A DNA stretch of 64,000 bases from NCBI GenBank assembly GCA_902597335.1, contig CACJXK010000001.1, positions 186,001-250,000 on the forward strand, written 5' to 3'. Made by a program: the position numbers and the translations under genes. Under the pieces are notes generated by a model. That model was not told the origin of the DNA, did not search any database, and was given only the letters and a program-made list of their open reading frames with translations. Source of the DNA: an uncultured Pelagibacteraceae bacterium. Its GTDB lineage: Bacteria; Pseudomonadota; Alphaproteobacteria; Pelagibacterales; Pelagibacteraceae. This document shows positions 50,942-60,608 of this stretch, one piece after another; the stretch's first letter is position 1; the number at the start of each line of letters is the position of its first letter.

Positions 50942-52016
50942 TCTTTTTTCGAGCTTAGTCGAAATTTTTAGTTTTCTAAATGTTTTTAAATATTTGACCG
51001 TAAGAACAGGTCTTTCGATGTTTACTTCGATGACAGTAGTTTTTCTAGTTGGGGGACCATTAATAAATTATTTTTCTTCAAATCAAATTCATGATCCAAT
51101 TAGAGAAGACGGACCGAGCGAGCATATTATCAAAAAAATAGGAACTCCTACAATGGGAGGTTTAATGATATTACTTGGTATTTTCTCTGGAGTGTTGTTG
51201 TGGGGTGATTTATCAAATCCCTACAATTGGTTCTTACTATATATAGCAGGATCTTTTGGACTCCTCGGGGTATATGACGACTTTCAAAAAATAAAAAAAA
51301 ATAATTCAAATGGTATTTCATCGAAATTGAAAATTTTAATCCAGATCGTTTTGGCATTAGGTGGAATTTTCCTTCTTTATCTTTTTAGTGGATCAAATGA
51401 ACTTGAAAACCTATATTTTCCGTTTTTTAAAAATTTAGTAATTAATCTAGGCTGGTTTTTTATTCCGTTTTATTTATTTGTTATTGTAGGTTCATCAAAT
51501 GCTGTTAACTTGACTGATGGACTAGACGGTTTAGCTACAGTACCTGTTATATTGGTTGCAGCATGTTTTGCTTTTATTAGTTATGTTACGGGTAATATAG
51601 TTTTTTCAGAATATTTACAAATTGTTTATATTGATGGAGTTGGGGAAGCATCTATTTTCTGCGGAGCAATAATAGGATCTTGTTTAGGTTTCTTATGGTT
51701 TAATGCTCCACCTGCAAAAATTTTTATGGGCGACACAGGCTCTTTAGCTTTAGGTGGATCATTGGGAGCAGTTGGGATTATAACTAAACACGAAATTGTT
51801 CTTGCAATTACGGGTGGTCTCTTTGTCTTGGAAGCAGTCTCGGTAATTGCACAAGTTATATCTTTTAAACTCACTGGTAGAAGAATATTTAAAATGGCAC
51901 CAATTCACCATCATTTTGAAAAAAAAGGTTGGCCCGAGTCAACTGTTGTAATTAGATTTTGGATTATTTCAATTATCTTAGCGATGATAGGTCTTGCAAC
52001 TTTAAAATTAAGATAA
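50931..52016 (+). CDS. mraY: Phospho-N-acetylmuramoyl-pentapeptide transferase
   Basis: 361 aa, about ten TM segments. Signatures: GTPTMGGLMILLG, LLGVYDDFQKIKK (the DD motif), SNAVNLTDGLDGLA, GFLWFNAPPAKIFMGDTGSLALGG and APIHHHFEKKGWPE (the HHH motif). It transfers phospho-MurNAc-pentapeptide to undecaprenyl phosphate, giving lipid I. Canonical order between murF and murD. Confidence 0.98.
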   Translation: MLFSLFSSLVEIFSFLNVFKYLTVRTGLSMFTSMTVVFLVGGPLINYFSSNQIHDPIREDGPSEHIIKKIGTPTMGGLMILLGIFSGVLLWGDLSNPYNWFLLYIAGSFGLLGVYDDFQKIKKNNSNGISSKLKILIQIVLALGGIFLLYLFSGSNELENLYFPFFKNLVINLGWFFIPFYLFVIVGSSNAVNLTDGLDGLATVPVILVAACFAFISYVTGNIVFSEYLQIVYIDGVGEASIFCGAIIGSCLGFLWFNAPPAKIFMGDTGSLALGGSLGAVGIITKHEIVLAITGGLFVLEAVSVIAQVISFKLTGRRIFKMAPIHHHFEKKGWPESTVVIRFWIISIILAMIGLATLKLR

Positions 52017-52019
52017 TGA

Positions 52020-53321
52020 ATGAAAAAAAAAATTAATTTTAAAAACAAAAAAATTTTAATTTACGGTTTTGGAAAATCAGGCATTTCTTGCTTTAATTTT
52101 TTAAAAAGTAATAATATCTGTACAATACTTGATGATAATATAAAAAATATTCCAACTAAGCTTAGAAAAAAATTAATTAGTATTAGGAAATTATTCAATA
52201 CAAGCTTTGATTTTATTGTTTTAAGCCCAGGCATAGATATTAATAAATGTAGAATTTCGAGTTATTTAAATAGAAACAGATCTAAAATCATTACTGAACT
52301 TGATATATTTGAAATTAGTTATCCAAAAATAAATAAAATCACAATCACTGGAACCAATGGTAAATCGACCACTTCAAAACTTTTATATGACCTTCTTAAA
52401 AGAAATAAGATGGATGTAAGACTAACTGGTAATATCGGATATCCACTATTAATGGAAAAAAAAATAAAAAAAAATACTATATTTGTAATTGAGGCATCTT
52501 CATATCAACTTGATTATAGCAAATATTTTAAGTCAAAATATTCGGTTATACTTAACCTAAGTCCAGATCATTTAGAAAGACATGGAACCTTTAAAAATTA
52601 TGTAAATGCAAAATTTAAAATCATAAAATCACAAACTAAAAATGACTATACATTTATAGATAGTGAAAATAAAATTCTCAATGGATTGATTAAAAAAAAA
52701 CAAATCAAATCTAAAGTTATTAAAATTGATTACTTGAAATATAAAAAATATTTTAGACAAATAGATAATATCTACTTTAAAAATTCTAGTAATAAAAAAA
52801 ATCTTTGTTTTATTTTCGATATTGCTAAGATTTTAAAGATAAATTTTAAAACAGTTATAAATACTGCTAATAAATTTAAAGGATTAAATTTTAGACAACA
52901 AATTATATATCAATCAAAAAAATTATTAATTATTAATGACTCAAAATCTACAAGTTTTTCATCTACGGTACCATTACTTGAAAGCTATAAAAATATTTAC
53001 TGGATCTTGGGAGGACTTGCAAAAAAAGGCGATAAATTCAAATTAAAACAAGAATATTTATCAAATATTAAAGCTTTTGTTTATGGTAAAGATAGAAATC
53101 TTTTGATCAATTCTTTGCCAAATAAAATTGTTTATCAAAGTTCTCTAACACTTAAAAAGATTTTAAAAAATTTAAATATTACTATTAAAAATGATGATAG
53201 CAAAAAAGTAATACTTTTTAGTCCCTGTGCAGCATCCTTCGACCAATTTAAAAACTTTGAGGAAAGGGGAAAATTTTTTAATCGTAATATTAAATATGTA
53301 ATTAAAAAAGTTAGAACATGA
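52020..53321 (+). CDS. murD: UDP-N-acetylmuramoylalanine-D-glutamate ligase
   Basis: 433 aa. N-terminal ILIYGFGKSGISCFNFL, then IVLSPGID, the ATP loop ITGTNGKSTTSKLLYDLL, IEASSYQLDYSKYF, LNLSPDHLERHGTFKNY, INDSKSTSFSSTVPLL and FSPCAASFDQFKNFEERG. All match MurD, which adds D-glutamate to UDP-MurNAc-L-Ala. Extremely Lys/Asn/Ile rich, as are all dcw ligases here. The ftsW start overlaps its stop (ATGA). Confidence 0.97.
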   Translation: MKKKINFKNKKILIYGFGKSGISCFNFLKSNNICTILDDNIKNIPTKLRKKLISIRKLFNTSFDFIVLSPGIDINKCRISSYLNRNRSKIITELDIFEISYPKINKITITGTNGKSTTSKLLYDLLKRNKMDVRLTGNIGYPLLMEKKIKKNTIFVIEASSYQLDYSKYFKSKYSVILNLSPDHLERHGTFKNYVNAKFKIIKSQTKNDYTFIDSENKILNGLIKKKQIKSKVIKIDYLKYKKYFRQIDNIYFKNSSNKKNLCFIFDIAKILKINFKTVINTANKFKGLNFRQQIIYQSKKLLIINDSKSTSFSSTVPLLESYKNIYWILGGLAKKGDKFKLKQEYLSNIKAFVYGKDRNLLINSLPNKIVYQSSLTLKKILKNLNITIKNDDSKKVILFSPCAASFDQFKNFEERGKFFNRNIKYVIKKVRT

Positions 53322-54427
53322 GCAATTATTTAGATAGCTTTTATTATTGGTGGAAAAATATAGATAAATTTTTGTTATTTTTAATTTTAGGTTTATTTTT
53401 ATTAGGTCTTTTTTTTTCATTAGTCTCTACGTCTCTAATAGCCTCAGATAAATTAGATACAAAATCATATTATTTTTTTTTTAAACATTCTGCTTACATA
53501 ACTTTAGCTATTTTAATTTTGATACTTTTTTCATTCTTAAATCAGAAAATCTTAACAAAATTTTCAATTATTTTATTCTTGATTGCATTTGTAAGTTTAT
53601 TATTAGTTCCTTTCATTGGTATTGAAGTTAAAGGATCAAAGAGATGGTTAGATTTATTTTTTTTACCTAGGTTTCAGCCCATAGAAATTATAAAGCCATT
53701 TTTTATAGTGACATTATCTTTAATGCTAACTGTCCAAAGTAGAAGACTATATTTTAAATATTTTTTAAGTATTCTATTTATTCTTCCTATTTTACTTTTA
53801 CTAGTTTACCAACCTGATATTGGGCAAACACTTTTAATCACAATGGTCTGGTTAGCTCTAATTTTTGTATCAGGCATTAATATTTTTATATTTTTTGTTT
53901 TTTTTCTTTTGGCATGTTCTATTGTAAGTTATTTGGTGATTTTTGTTCCTAAATTTGAATATATAAAAATTAGGCTTTTAGCTTTTTTAGACTCAAATTC
54001 AGGCAATAATTATCAAGCAGAAAAAGCGAGTGACGCAATTATAAATGGAGGTTTTTTTGGCAAAGGCATCGGAGAAGGTACTCTGAATTCAAGAGTTCCT
54101 GAAGCCCATACAGATTATATAATCTCTGTTATATCAGAAGAATTTGGAGCAATTATTGTGATTGTTATTTTATTTTTGTATCTAATTTTTTCTTATAAAG
54201 TTATCCAAAAAATAAATTTATTAAATGAGGATACTTATAAATTAATCTTGATTGGTTGTATCTCTTTAATATTGTTACAAACTTTTGTACATGTGGGTGT
54301 AAACATAAGAATACTTCCAACAACAGGCATGACACTTCCGTTCTTAAGCTATGGTGGATCATCAATAGTTAGTACAGCAATTGTCTCGGGTATAATTCTA
54401 AATTTAACAAAAAGAAATTTGGATTAA
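53318..54427 (+). CDS. ftsW: Lipid II glycosyltransferase FtsW (SEDS family)
   Basis: 369 aa polytopic protein. Family motifs: GSKRWLDLFFLPRFQPIEIIKPFFIV, the catalytic-region VYQPDIGQTLLI, KASDAIINGGFFGKGIGEGTLNSRVPEAHTDYIISVISEEFG, and NIRILPTTGMTLPFLSYGGSSIVSTAI near the C-terminus. It polymerises septal glycan with FtsI. Position murD-ftsW-murG is standard. Confidence 0.97.
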   Translation: MSNYLDSFYYWWKNIDKFLLFLILGLFLLGLFFSLVSTSLIASDKLDTKSYYFFFKHSAYITLAILILILFSFLNQKILTKFSIILFLIAFVSLLLVPFIGIEVKGSKRWLDLFFLPRFQPIEIIKPFFIVTLSLMLTVQSRRLYFKYFLSILFILPILLLLVYQPDIGQTLLITMVWLALIFVSGINIFIFFVFFLLACSIVSYLVIFVPKFEYIKIRLLAFLDSNSGNNYQAEKASDAIINGGFFGKGIGEGTLNSRVPEAHTDYIISVISEEFGAIIVIVILFLYLIFSYKVIQKINLLNEDTYKLILIGCISLILLQTFVHVGVNIRILPTTGMTLPFLSYGGSSIVSTAIVSGIILNLTKRNLD

Positions 54428-54431
54428 TTCA

Positions 54432-55505
54432 ATGAAAAAAATACTTATTATAACTGGTGGATCGGGTGGTCACGTAATTCCTTCACTAACCTTATATGAT
54501 TCTCTTAAAGACAATTTTGAAGTACATATTGTAACGGATATTAGAGGATCTAGGTATATTAATAGCAGTTATAGTTTTTCATTGATCGATGTGCCAAATA
54601 TATTCTCAAATTTATTTTTAATACCATACAATTTAATAAAATTTTGCTTTTCAATTTTAAAATCCTATAGATATCTCAAAATAAATAATTTTAATATTTT
54701 AATTAGTACAGGTGGGTATATGTCTATACCTTTGTCTTTGGCATCATATTTAATGAAAATCAAAATTTTCGTTTTTGAACCAAACTCTATTTTAGGAAGA
54801 GCAAATAAATTAACCTTAAATTTTGCAAAAAAAATTATTTGTTATGATATGAATTTAAAAAAAATCCCAAAAAAATATCATAAAAAAATATACTCAATCA
54901 AACCATTACTTAGACAAGAAATTTATGAATATCAAAAAAATGTAAAAAAAACCCTTGAAGATAAAAAAAAAATTTTAATTATAGGAGGAAGTCAAGGTGC
55001 AAAATTTTTCGATGATTTTATTTCAAAGATGATAATAAAACTCTCCAAAACCCAAAATATTATAGTTTTGCAACAGATTACTGATCAGAAATCGAGAGTA
55101 AATTTAAAAAATTTATATAAAAATAACCAAATAGATCATGAATTATTCGATTTTGATGACAAGTTATTAATAAAAGCAGTAAATTATGATTTAGCTATCA
55201 CTCGCTCTGGTGCATCTACGATTTCAGAATTAAGTTATTTAAATATTCCATTTATAGCAATTCCATTTCCATATGCTAAAGATAATCATCAATACTACAA
55301 TGCAGAATTTTATGAAAAAAAAAAATGTTGTTGGCTAATAAAGCAAAAAGATATTAATGAAAATAATTTTATAAACTTATTAACTAATATATTTGAAAAT
55401 CAAAATGAATACTTTTTAAGAAAAAATAATTTAATTCGATTGACTAAAGAAGATACTTGGGAAAAAAATAAAGCTAGACTAAATAAACTATTAAATGAAA
55501 ATTGA
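54432..55505 (+). CDS. murG: UDP-GlcNAc-undecaprenyl-pyrophosphoryl-MurNAc-pentapeptide transferase
   Basis: 357 aa GT-B enzyme. GGSGGHVIPSLTL (lipid/diphosphate loop), STGGYMSIPLSLASYL, FEPNSILGRANKL, IIGGSQGAKFFDDF, the UDP-GlcNAc region AITRSGASTISELSYLNIPFIAIPFPYAKDNHQYYNAEF. It makes lipid II from lipid I. It overlaps murC by 11 bp. Confidence 0.97.
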   Translation: MKKILIITGGSGGHVIPSLTLYDSLKDNFEVHIVTDIRGSRYINSSYSFSLIDVPNIFSNLFLIPYNLIKFCFSILKSYRYLKINNFNILISTGGYMSIPLSLASYLMKIKIFVFEPNSILGRANKLTLNFAKKIICYDMNLKKIPKKYHKKIYSIKPLLRQEIYEYQKNVKKTLEDKKKILIIGGSQGAKFFDDFISKMIIKLSKTQNIIVLQQITDQKSRVNLKNLYKNNQIDHELFDFDDKLLIKAVNYDLAITRSGASTISELSYLNIPFIAIPFPYAKDNHQYYNAEFYEKKKCCWLIKQKDINENNFINLLTNIFENQNEYFLRKNNLIRLTKEDTWEKNKARLNKLLNEN

Positions 55506-56886
55506 CTTGAGAAAAAACGAGCTGATTCACTTTGTTGGCATAGGAGGGATAGGCATGAGTGGTTTAGCATTAATTATGAATGGCCTAGGCTATAAAGTTC
55601 AAGGTAGTGATATTGCTAGTAATAAAAATATTGAGAGACTAAATGATAAAAAAATTAAAATATTTTTAAATCATAAAAAAGAAAATATAAAAAAAACTAC
55701 TATTCTTGTTATTTCATCAGCAATCAAAAAAAATAATCCTGAAATTCAAGAAGCAATAAAAAAAAATTTACCAATTTATACGAGGGGAGATATGTTGGGT
55801 CATATAGTTTCCTTCATGAGAAATATTGTTGTTACTGGCTCACATGGAAAAACAACAACAACATCTTTAGTATCAAATATTTTTTCGATTAGTAATTTAG
55901 ATCCAACTATTATTAATGGTGGAGTTTTAAATTCATTTGGTAATTCTGCAAAATTAGGAAAAAGTAATTGGTGTGTGACAGAGTCTGATGAGTCAGATGG
56001 TAGTTTTTTAAAAATACCTTTTGTATATTCTATAGTGACAAACTTAGATTATGAGCATTTAGATTATTATAAAAATATATCAAACCTGAAAAAAAGCTTT
56101 TTAGAATTTATAGAAAAAATACCATCTGTAGGCAAAGGTTTCATTTATAATGATGATAGGAATTTAAAAGACGTTCTGAATAAATCAAAAAATAAAAATT
56201 TCTATACTTATGGTGAAGATAAAACATCTAATTTCCAAATAATAAATATTAAACAAAACTTTAAGCTTTCCAGCTTTGATATGAAAATAAATATACCAAG
56301 TAAAAAAAAAATAATTAAAAATATTAAGCTTCCAATGATTGGCATTCACAATATAAGAAATGCAGCTGCTGCTGCTGCATTGGCTTTTACGATTGGCTTA
56401 CCTGAAAAATATATAAAACTAGGCCTTTATAGTTTCAAAGGTGTTCAAAGAAGATTTACTCACCTATTTAATCACTTTAAAGTGAGTTTTTATGACGATT
56501 ATGCTCATCATCCAACCGAAATTAGTTCAGTATTAAGTGGAGTAAAAAATGTTTACAAAGAAAAAGAAATTGTTTGTATTTTTCAACCGCACAGAATTTC
56601 ACGAGTAAAAAATTTAAAATATGAGTTTTCAAAGTGCTTTAAAATGGCAGATACTGTTTTATTGTGTCCAATTTATTCCGCTAATGAAAAAATAAAACTT
56701 AATTTTACCTATAATTCTTTTGCAAATTTAATAATAAAAAATTCTAAAGTTAGGTTAATACTAATAGATGATGAACTTCAGTTAAAAAAATTTGTAAAAC
56801 AGAATGCATTTGGCGAAAAGATTTATATAGGAATGGGAGCAGGATCAATATCTAGCTGGATGAAAAATTTAAAAAATATTTTTTAA
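55495..56886 (+). CDS. murC: UDP-N-acetylmuramate-L-alanine ligase
   Basis: 463 aa. HFVGIGGIGMSGLALIM at the N-terminus, the ATP loop VTGSHGKTTTTSLV (about residue 115), TESDESDGSFLKI, NLDYEHLDYY, IRNAAAAAALA, FKGVQRRFT and DDYAHHPTEI. It adds the first amino acid (L-Ala) to UDP-MurNAc. One-base overlap with murB (TAATG). Confidence 0.98.
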   Translation: MKIDLRKNELIHFVGIGGIGMSGLALIMNGLGYKVQGSDIASNKNIERLNDKKIKIFLNHKKENIKKTTILVISSAIKKNNPEIQEAIKKNLPIYTRGDMLGHIVSFMRNIVVTGSHGKTTTTSLVSNIFSISNLDPTIINGGVLNSFGNSAKLGKSNWCVTESDESDGSFLKIPFVYSIVTNLDYEHLDYYKNISNLKKSFLEFIEKIPSVGKGFIYNDDRNLKDVLNKSKNKNFYTYGEDKTSNFQIINIKQNFKLSSFDMKINIPSKKKIIKNIKLPMIGIHNIRNAAAAAALAFTIGLPEKYIKLGLYSFKGVQRRFTHLFNHFKVSFYDDYAHHPTEISSVLSGVKNVYKEKEIVCIFQPHRISRVKNLKYEFSKCFKMADTVLLCPIYSANEKIKLNFTYNSFANLIIKNSKVRLILIDDELQLKKFVKQNAFGEKIYIGMGAGSISSWMKNLKNIF

Positions 56887-57794
56887 TGGAAATTGAAGAC
56901 CTAAAAAAATCTGTATTATCGATAGATGGAAATGTATTTTTCGATCAAACAATAAAAAATTTAAATTGGTTCAATATTGGTGGAAAAACAAGAATTTTGT
57001 TTAAACCAAATTCTTTAAAAGGTTTAATAGACTATCTCAAATTATATGCTCAACGTGGGAAAATATTTATTTTGGGAAATGGCTCCAATGTGTTATTTGA
57101 TGATGAAACCTATCAAGGAACTATAATTAAGCTGGGAAAAAATTTTTCAAGGATTTCTTTGTTAGACAGAACTACAATTATCGCTGGAACTGCTATTTCT
57201 CAAAAAAAAGTCTCAGAATTTGCCAAGGATAATAATATTTCAGGTTTAGAATTCATGTCTTGTATACCAGGGTCTATTGGTGGTGGTATAAGAATGAATT
57301 CTGGCTGTTTTAAAAAAGAGTTTAAAGATGTTCTTGTTTCAATTCAATTAGTAGATTTTCAAGGAGTTGTAAAAAGTATACCAGCAAATAAAATCAATTT
57401 TAATTATAGATCAATTGAGTTATCGAAAGATTTAATTTTTTTAAGTGCTACTTTTAAAGGAAAGGAAAGAGATAGCTTAGAAATAGAGCAATATATGAAT
57501 GATTTAATTAAAAAAAAGGAAATAGCTCAACCGACCAAAATTAAGACCAGTGGAAGCACTTTTAAAAATCCGATCAATCAAACTAATAAAAAAGTATGGG
57601 AATTGATTAGATCAAGTGTATCAATCGAAAAAAGTTATGGGGATGCATTCATTTCTGAAAAACATGCAAATTTTTTTGTGAATAAAAAAAATGCAAAATC
57701 TAAGGATATGAAGTCATTAATTAATTTTGTAAAAGAAAAAGTTGAGCAAAATACAGGTGTAAAATTAGAATTAGAAATTGTAGTTGTCGAATAG
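56886..57794 (+). CDS. murB: UDP-N-acetylenolpyruvoylglucosamine reductase
   Basis: 302 aa, type II size. FAD-binding segments NWFNIGGKTRILFKP, FILGNGSNVLF, SCIPGSIGGGIRMNSGCF and NYRSIELSKD; the proton-donor Ser lies in KTSGSTFKNP, with AFISEKHANFFVNKKNA and a catalytic Glu near the C-terminal LELEIVVVE. It reduces the enolpyruvyl ether to UDP-MurNAc with NADPH. Its stop TAG overlaps the GTG of ddl by one base. Confidence 0.97.
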   Translation: MEIEDLKKSVLSIDGNVFFDQTIKNLNWFNIGGKTRILFKPNSLKGLIDYLKLYAQRGKIFILGNGSNVLFDDETYQGTIIKLGKNFSRISLLDRTTIIAGTAISQKKVSEFAKDNNISGLEFMSCIPGSIGGGIRMNSGCFKKEFKDVLVSIQLVDFQGVVKSIPANKINFNYRSIELSKDLIFLSATFKGKERDSLEIEQYMNDLIKKKEIAQPTKIKTSGSTFKNPINQTNKKVWELIRSSVSIEKSYGDAFISEKHANFFVNKKNAKSKDMKSLINFVKEKVEQNTGVKLELEIVVVE

Positions 57795-58714
57795 TGAAAA
57801 AGATATTAGCTTTAGCGGGTGGATACTCAAATGAAAGAGAGATTAGTTTAATAACAGCAAAAGGTGTTATTAAGGAATTAAAAAAAGATACGAAATATAA
57901 TATTTTATTAACTGAGCCTGATGGAAATTTTGTAAAAAAGTTAAGGAAATTTAGACCAGATTTGGTTCTGAATCTTTTACATGGCAGATACGGAGAGGAT
58001 GGATATATTCAGTCTATACTTGAGTCTGAAAGAGTAAAATATACTCATTCAGGCGTACTTTCATCATCACTTGCAATTGATAAAGAAATATCTAAAAAAA
58101 TATTCATTAAAAATAAAATTCTGACACCTCCATATATTAAATTTATTTTTAAAAATAATATCAATTTTAAAAATATAACAAAAAAAGTTAATCAAAAATT
58201 GAAATTTCCAGTTGTTTTAAAGCCAATTAATGAAGGCTCTAGTGTAGGAGTGTTTATCACCAATAAAAACAATTTTATTTCTAATTTAAATAAATTAGAA
58301 AAATATAAAGAAGTTTTAATTGAAAAATATATACCAGGAAGAGAAATTCAGGCAGCAATTTTAGGCGATAAAAAACTTGGCATTATAGAGTTAAAACCAA
58401 AAAGAAAATTTTATGACTATGAAGCAAAGTATAATGAAAGTGCTAAAACAGAACATATTATTCCAGTTAATATAAGTCATGAAAATTTTAAGAAAGTTAA
58501 CTCTATAGCTTTGAAAGCACACAAACTATTAAAATGCAGAGGTGTATCTAGGTCTGATTTTAGATTTTATAATAACAAATTTTATTTGTTGGAACTAAAT
58601 ACTCAACCTGGCATGACCTCACTCTCTTTGGTACCAGAAATTGCGAATCACCAAAAAATAAGCTTTAAAAGACTTATTGAAGAAATAATAAAAGATGCTT
58701 CAATCAATAAGTAA
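57794..58714 (+). CDS. ddl: D-alanine-D-alanine ligase
   Basis: 306 aa ATP-grasp enzyme with a GTG start. LAGGYSNEREISLITAKGV, LNLLHGRYGEDGYIQ, FPVVLKPINEGSSVGVF, the omega-loop region FYDYEAKYNESAKTEHIIPV, SRSDFRFYNNKFYLLELNTQPGMTSLSLVPEI. The YxK-type residues place it with D-Ala-D-Ala rather than D-Ala-D-Lac ligases. It supplies the dipeptide used by the MurF half. It overlaps ftsQ by 20 bp. Confidence 0.97.
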   Translation: MKKILALAGGYSNEREISLITAKGVIKELKKDTKYNILLTEPDGNFVKKLRKFRPDLVLNLLHGRYGEDGYIQSILESERVKYTHSGVLSSSLAIDKEISKKIFIKNKILTPPYIKFIFKNNINFKNITKKVNQKLKFPVVLKPINEGSSVGVFITNKNNFISNLNKLEKYKEVLIEKYIPGREIQAAILGDKKLGIIELKPKRKFYDYEAKYNESAKTEHIIPVNISHENFKKVNSIALKAHKLLKCRGVSRSDFRFYNNKFYLLELNTQPGMTSLSLVPEIANHQKISFKRLIEEIIKDASINK

Positions 58715-59390
58715 ATATAGATTATATCTATACTTATTTTTTTTTATTTTTTTAAGTTCAATATTTAATTTTCAATTCTTAAAAAATTATCATGATCAGT
58801 TTAGTTTAAAGATAATAAATATAAATGGGTTATCTATAAATGAAAAAAAAGCGATAGAAATTGATCTTAAAAATATTAAAAATATTAATATTTTTGAATT
58901 AAGTGAAGATAAAGTTTTAGAAAAATTAAATAAATATAAATTTTTAGAAAATATATATGTGAATAAAATTATACCTTCTACAATAAATATCAATTTATCT
59001 AAAACAGCAATTCTTGGAAAAACTTTCATTGATGGAGAAAATTTTTTCATAGGTAAAAATGGAAAGCTTATTAATTCAAATCAACTTATAGAAATAGATA
59101 AAGTTCCTGAAATATTTGGAGATTTTAAAATTAATGACTTTTTAAATTTACAGAAAATTTTAAATATTCATGATTTAGAAGTAAATAAAATTGAAAAATA
59201 TTATTATTTCAAAAATAAAAGATGGGATTTATTATTTTCAGATGGCCTGATGTTGATGTTACCTTCTAAAGATGTTGAAAAATCGATTAAAATTTTCAAA
59301 GAAATGTCTATTAGCAATAATTTAATAAATACAAAAATTATTGATCTACGAGTAAATAGTCAGATTATATTGACGAATAAAAATGAGTGA
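58695..59390 (+). CDS. ftsQ: Cell division protein FtsQ
   Basis: 231 aa. Short cytoplasmic N-terminus, one TM (LYLYLFFFIFLSSIFNFQF), a POTRA domain (INGLSINEKKAIEIDLKNIKNINIFELSEDKVLEKLNKYKFLENIYVNKIIPSTININLSKTAI) and the beta domain with RWDLLFSDGLMLMLPSK and KIIDLRVNSQIIL. It links FtsA-side cytoplasmic proteins to the FtsLB/FtsWI complex. Order ddl-ftsQ-ftsA is standard; 8 bp overlap with ftsA. Confidence 0.93.
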   Translation: MLQSISKYRLYLYLFFFIFLSSIFNFQFLKNYHDQFSLKIININGLSINEKKAIEIDLKNIKNINIFELSEDKVLEKLNKYKFLENIYVNKIIPSTININLSKTAILGKTFIDGENFFIGKNGKLINSNQLIEIDKVPEIFGDFKINDFLNLQKILNIHDLEVNKIEKYYYFKNKRWDLLFSDGLMLMLPSKDVEKSIKIFKEMSISNNLINTKIIDLRVNSQIILTNKNE

Positions 59391-60546
59391 ATTTGATACT
59401 GTAATTGATTTTGGTTCTAATAATTTGAGAATAGGTGTTTTTGATAGTCAATCAAAAAGTATTTACTCATCAAAAGTTGCAATGCATGAGTCTTTAAATA
59501 ATAAAGATTTAAATAATTATCTTAATGAATTAATTAGAGATGCTGAAAGGCACTTATCTACTCATTTAGAAAATGTAAAAGTTTTATACGATTCCTCAAA
59601 ATTTAAATTTATAGAATTATCAATTAAAAAATCCTTTGATCAACCAACTTCAGTTAAAAAACAATTTGAAAACTTGATTGAGGAGGCAAATTTTTTAATT
59701 AAGGAAAATCATTTTGAATATAATATTATACACTTAATAATTAATAGTCTTATTATTGATGATAATAAAAAATTAAAAAAAATAACAGATAAAGTAAAAA
59801 GTAAATCATTAGTACTGGAACTTAAATTTATATGTCTAGGCAAATCAATAATTAATAATATTTTTTCCACATTTAAAAAAAATAGTTTAAATATTTCAAA
59901 TATATTTTGTTCAAGCTACGTGAAAGCAACATTTTATAATAAGAAATTAAAATTTAAAAATAATTTTGTATTTTTAGATATTGGTTTTGAAAGAACAACT
60001 GCATGGTTCTTTATTGATCATAAGTTTGTATTCTTTAATTCCATAAATCTAGGTGGAAATAGTATTACGAAAGATATTTCAAAAGTATTAGATTTGGATA
60101 TGGATTATTCAGAAAATTTAAAAAAAAATTTTAATATTGATGAAAATGACTTTTTTAATAAAGACCAAAGTAAAAATATTAATCTTTATAGCGAAATTCA
60201 AAAGAAAAATATTTCAATTGATAAATTGAAAAATATTATTCAAGCTAGAGTAGATGAAATAATTGAACTTGCAGTTTATAAAAACAATTATTTTAAAGTT
60301 TCAAATAATTTGGAAATTCAAAGTTTAATTTTTATTGGGAGTGGATCAAAACTGCTATCAAATACTACAAATTTTGGAACTAGTAAATTATTTGAGGAAT
60401 TAATTTTTTTCAAAGAAAATGTGTCTACTATCTGTGATGCAGGTTTGGCTTATGACAAAAGCGAGGAAAGTCAACTGGTGTTATCAAAAAAAAATTCAAA
60501 AAGAGCAGGATTCTTTGAGCGTTTTTTCAATTTATTTTCAAAATAA
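59383..60546 (+). CDS. ftsA: Cell division protein FtsA, with diverged nucleotide-binding motifs
   Basis: 387 aa, a little shorter than the typical ~410-420. Actin-like fold is indicated by phosphate-1 VIDFGSNNLRIGVFD, phosphate-2 VFLDIGFERTTAWFFID (usually DIGGGTTxI), NSINLGGNSITKDI and the adenosine motif LIFIGSGSKL (usually TGGxxxL). The C-terminal amphipathic membrane-targeting helix is clear: SKRAGFFERFFNLFSK. FtsA tethers FtsZ filaments to the membrane. The call is secured by position after ftsQ and the terminal helix. Unusually, it is followed by lpxC (62 bp), not ftsZ. Confidence 0.92.
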   Translation: MSEFDTVIDFGSNNLRIGVFDSQSKSIYSSKVAMHESLNNKDLNNYLNELIRDAERHLSTHLENVKVLYDSSKFKFIELSIKKSFDQPTSVKKQFENLIEEANFLIKENHFEYNIIHLIINSLIIDDNKKLKKITDKVKSKSLVLELKFICLGKSIINNIFSTFKKNSLNISNIFCSSYVKATFYNKKLKFKNNFVFLDIGFERTTAWFFIDHKFVFFNSINLGGNSITKDISKVLDLDMDYSENLKKNFNIDENDFFNKDQSKNINLYSEIQKKNISIDKLKNIIQARVDEIIELAVYKNNYFKVSNNLEIQSLIFIGSGSKLLSNTTNFGTSKLFEELIFFKENVSTICDAGLAYDKSEESQLVLSKKNSKRAGFFERFFNLFSK

Positions 60547-60608
60547 TTGTATTTTCTTGTAATATTACTTGAATACTAAATTTTCTCTATTTTCCGTATA
60601 GTTTTAAT

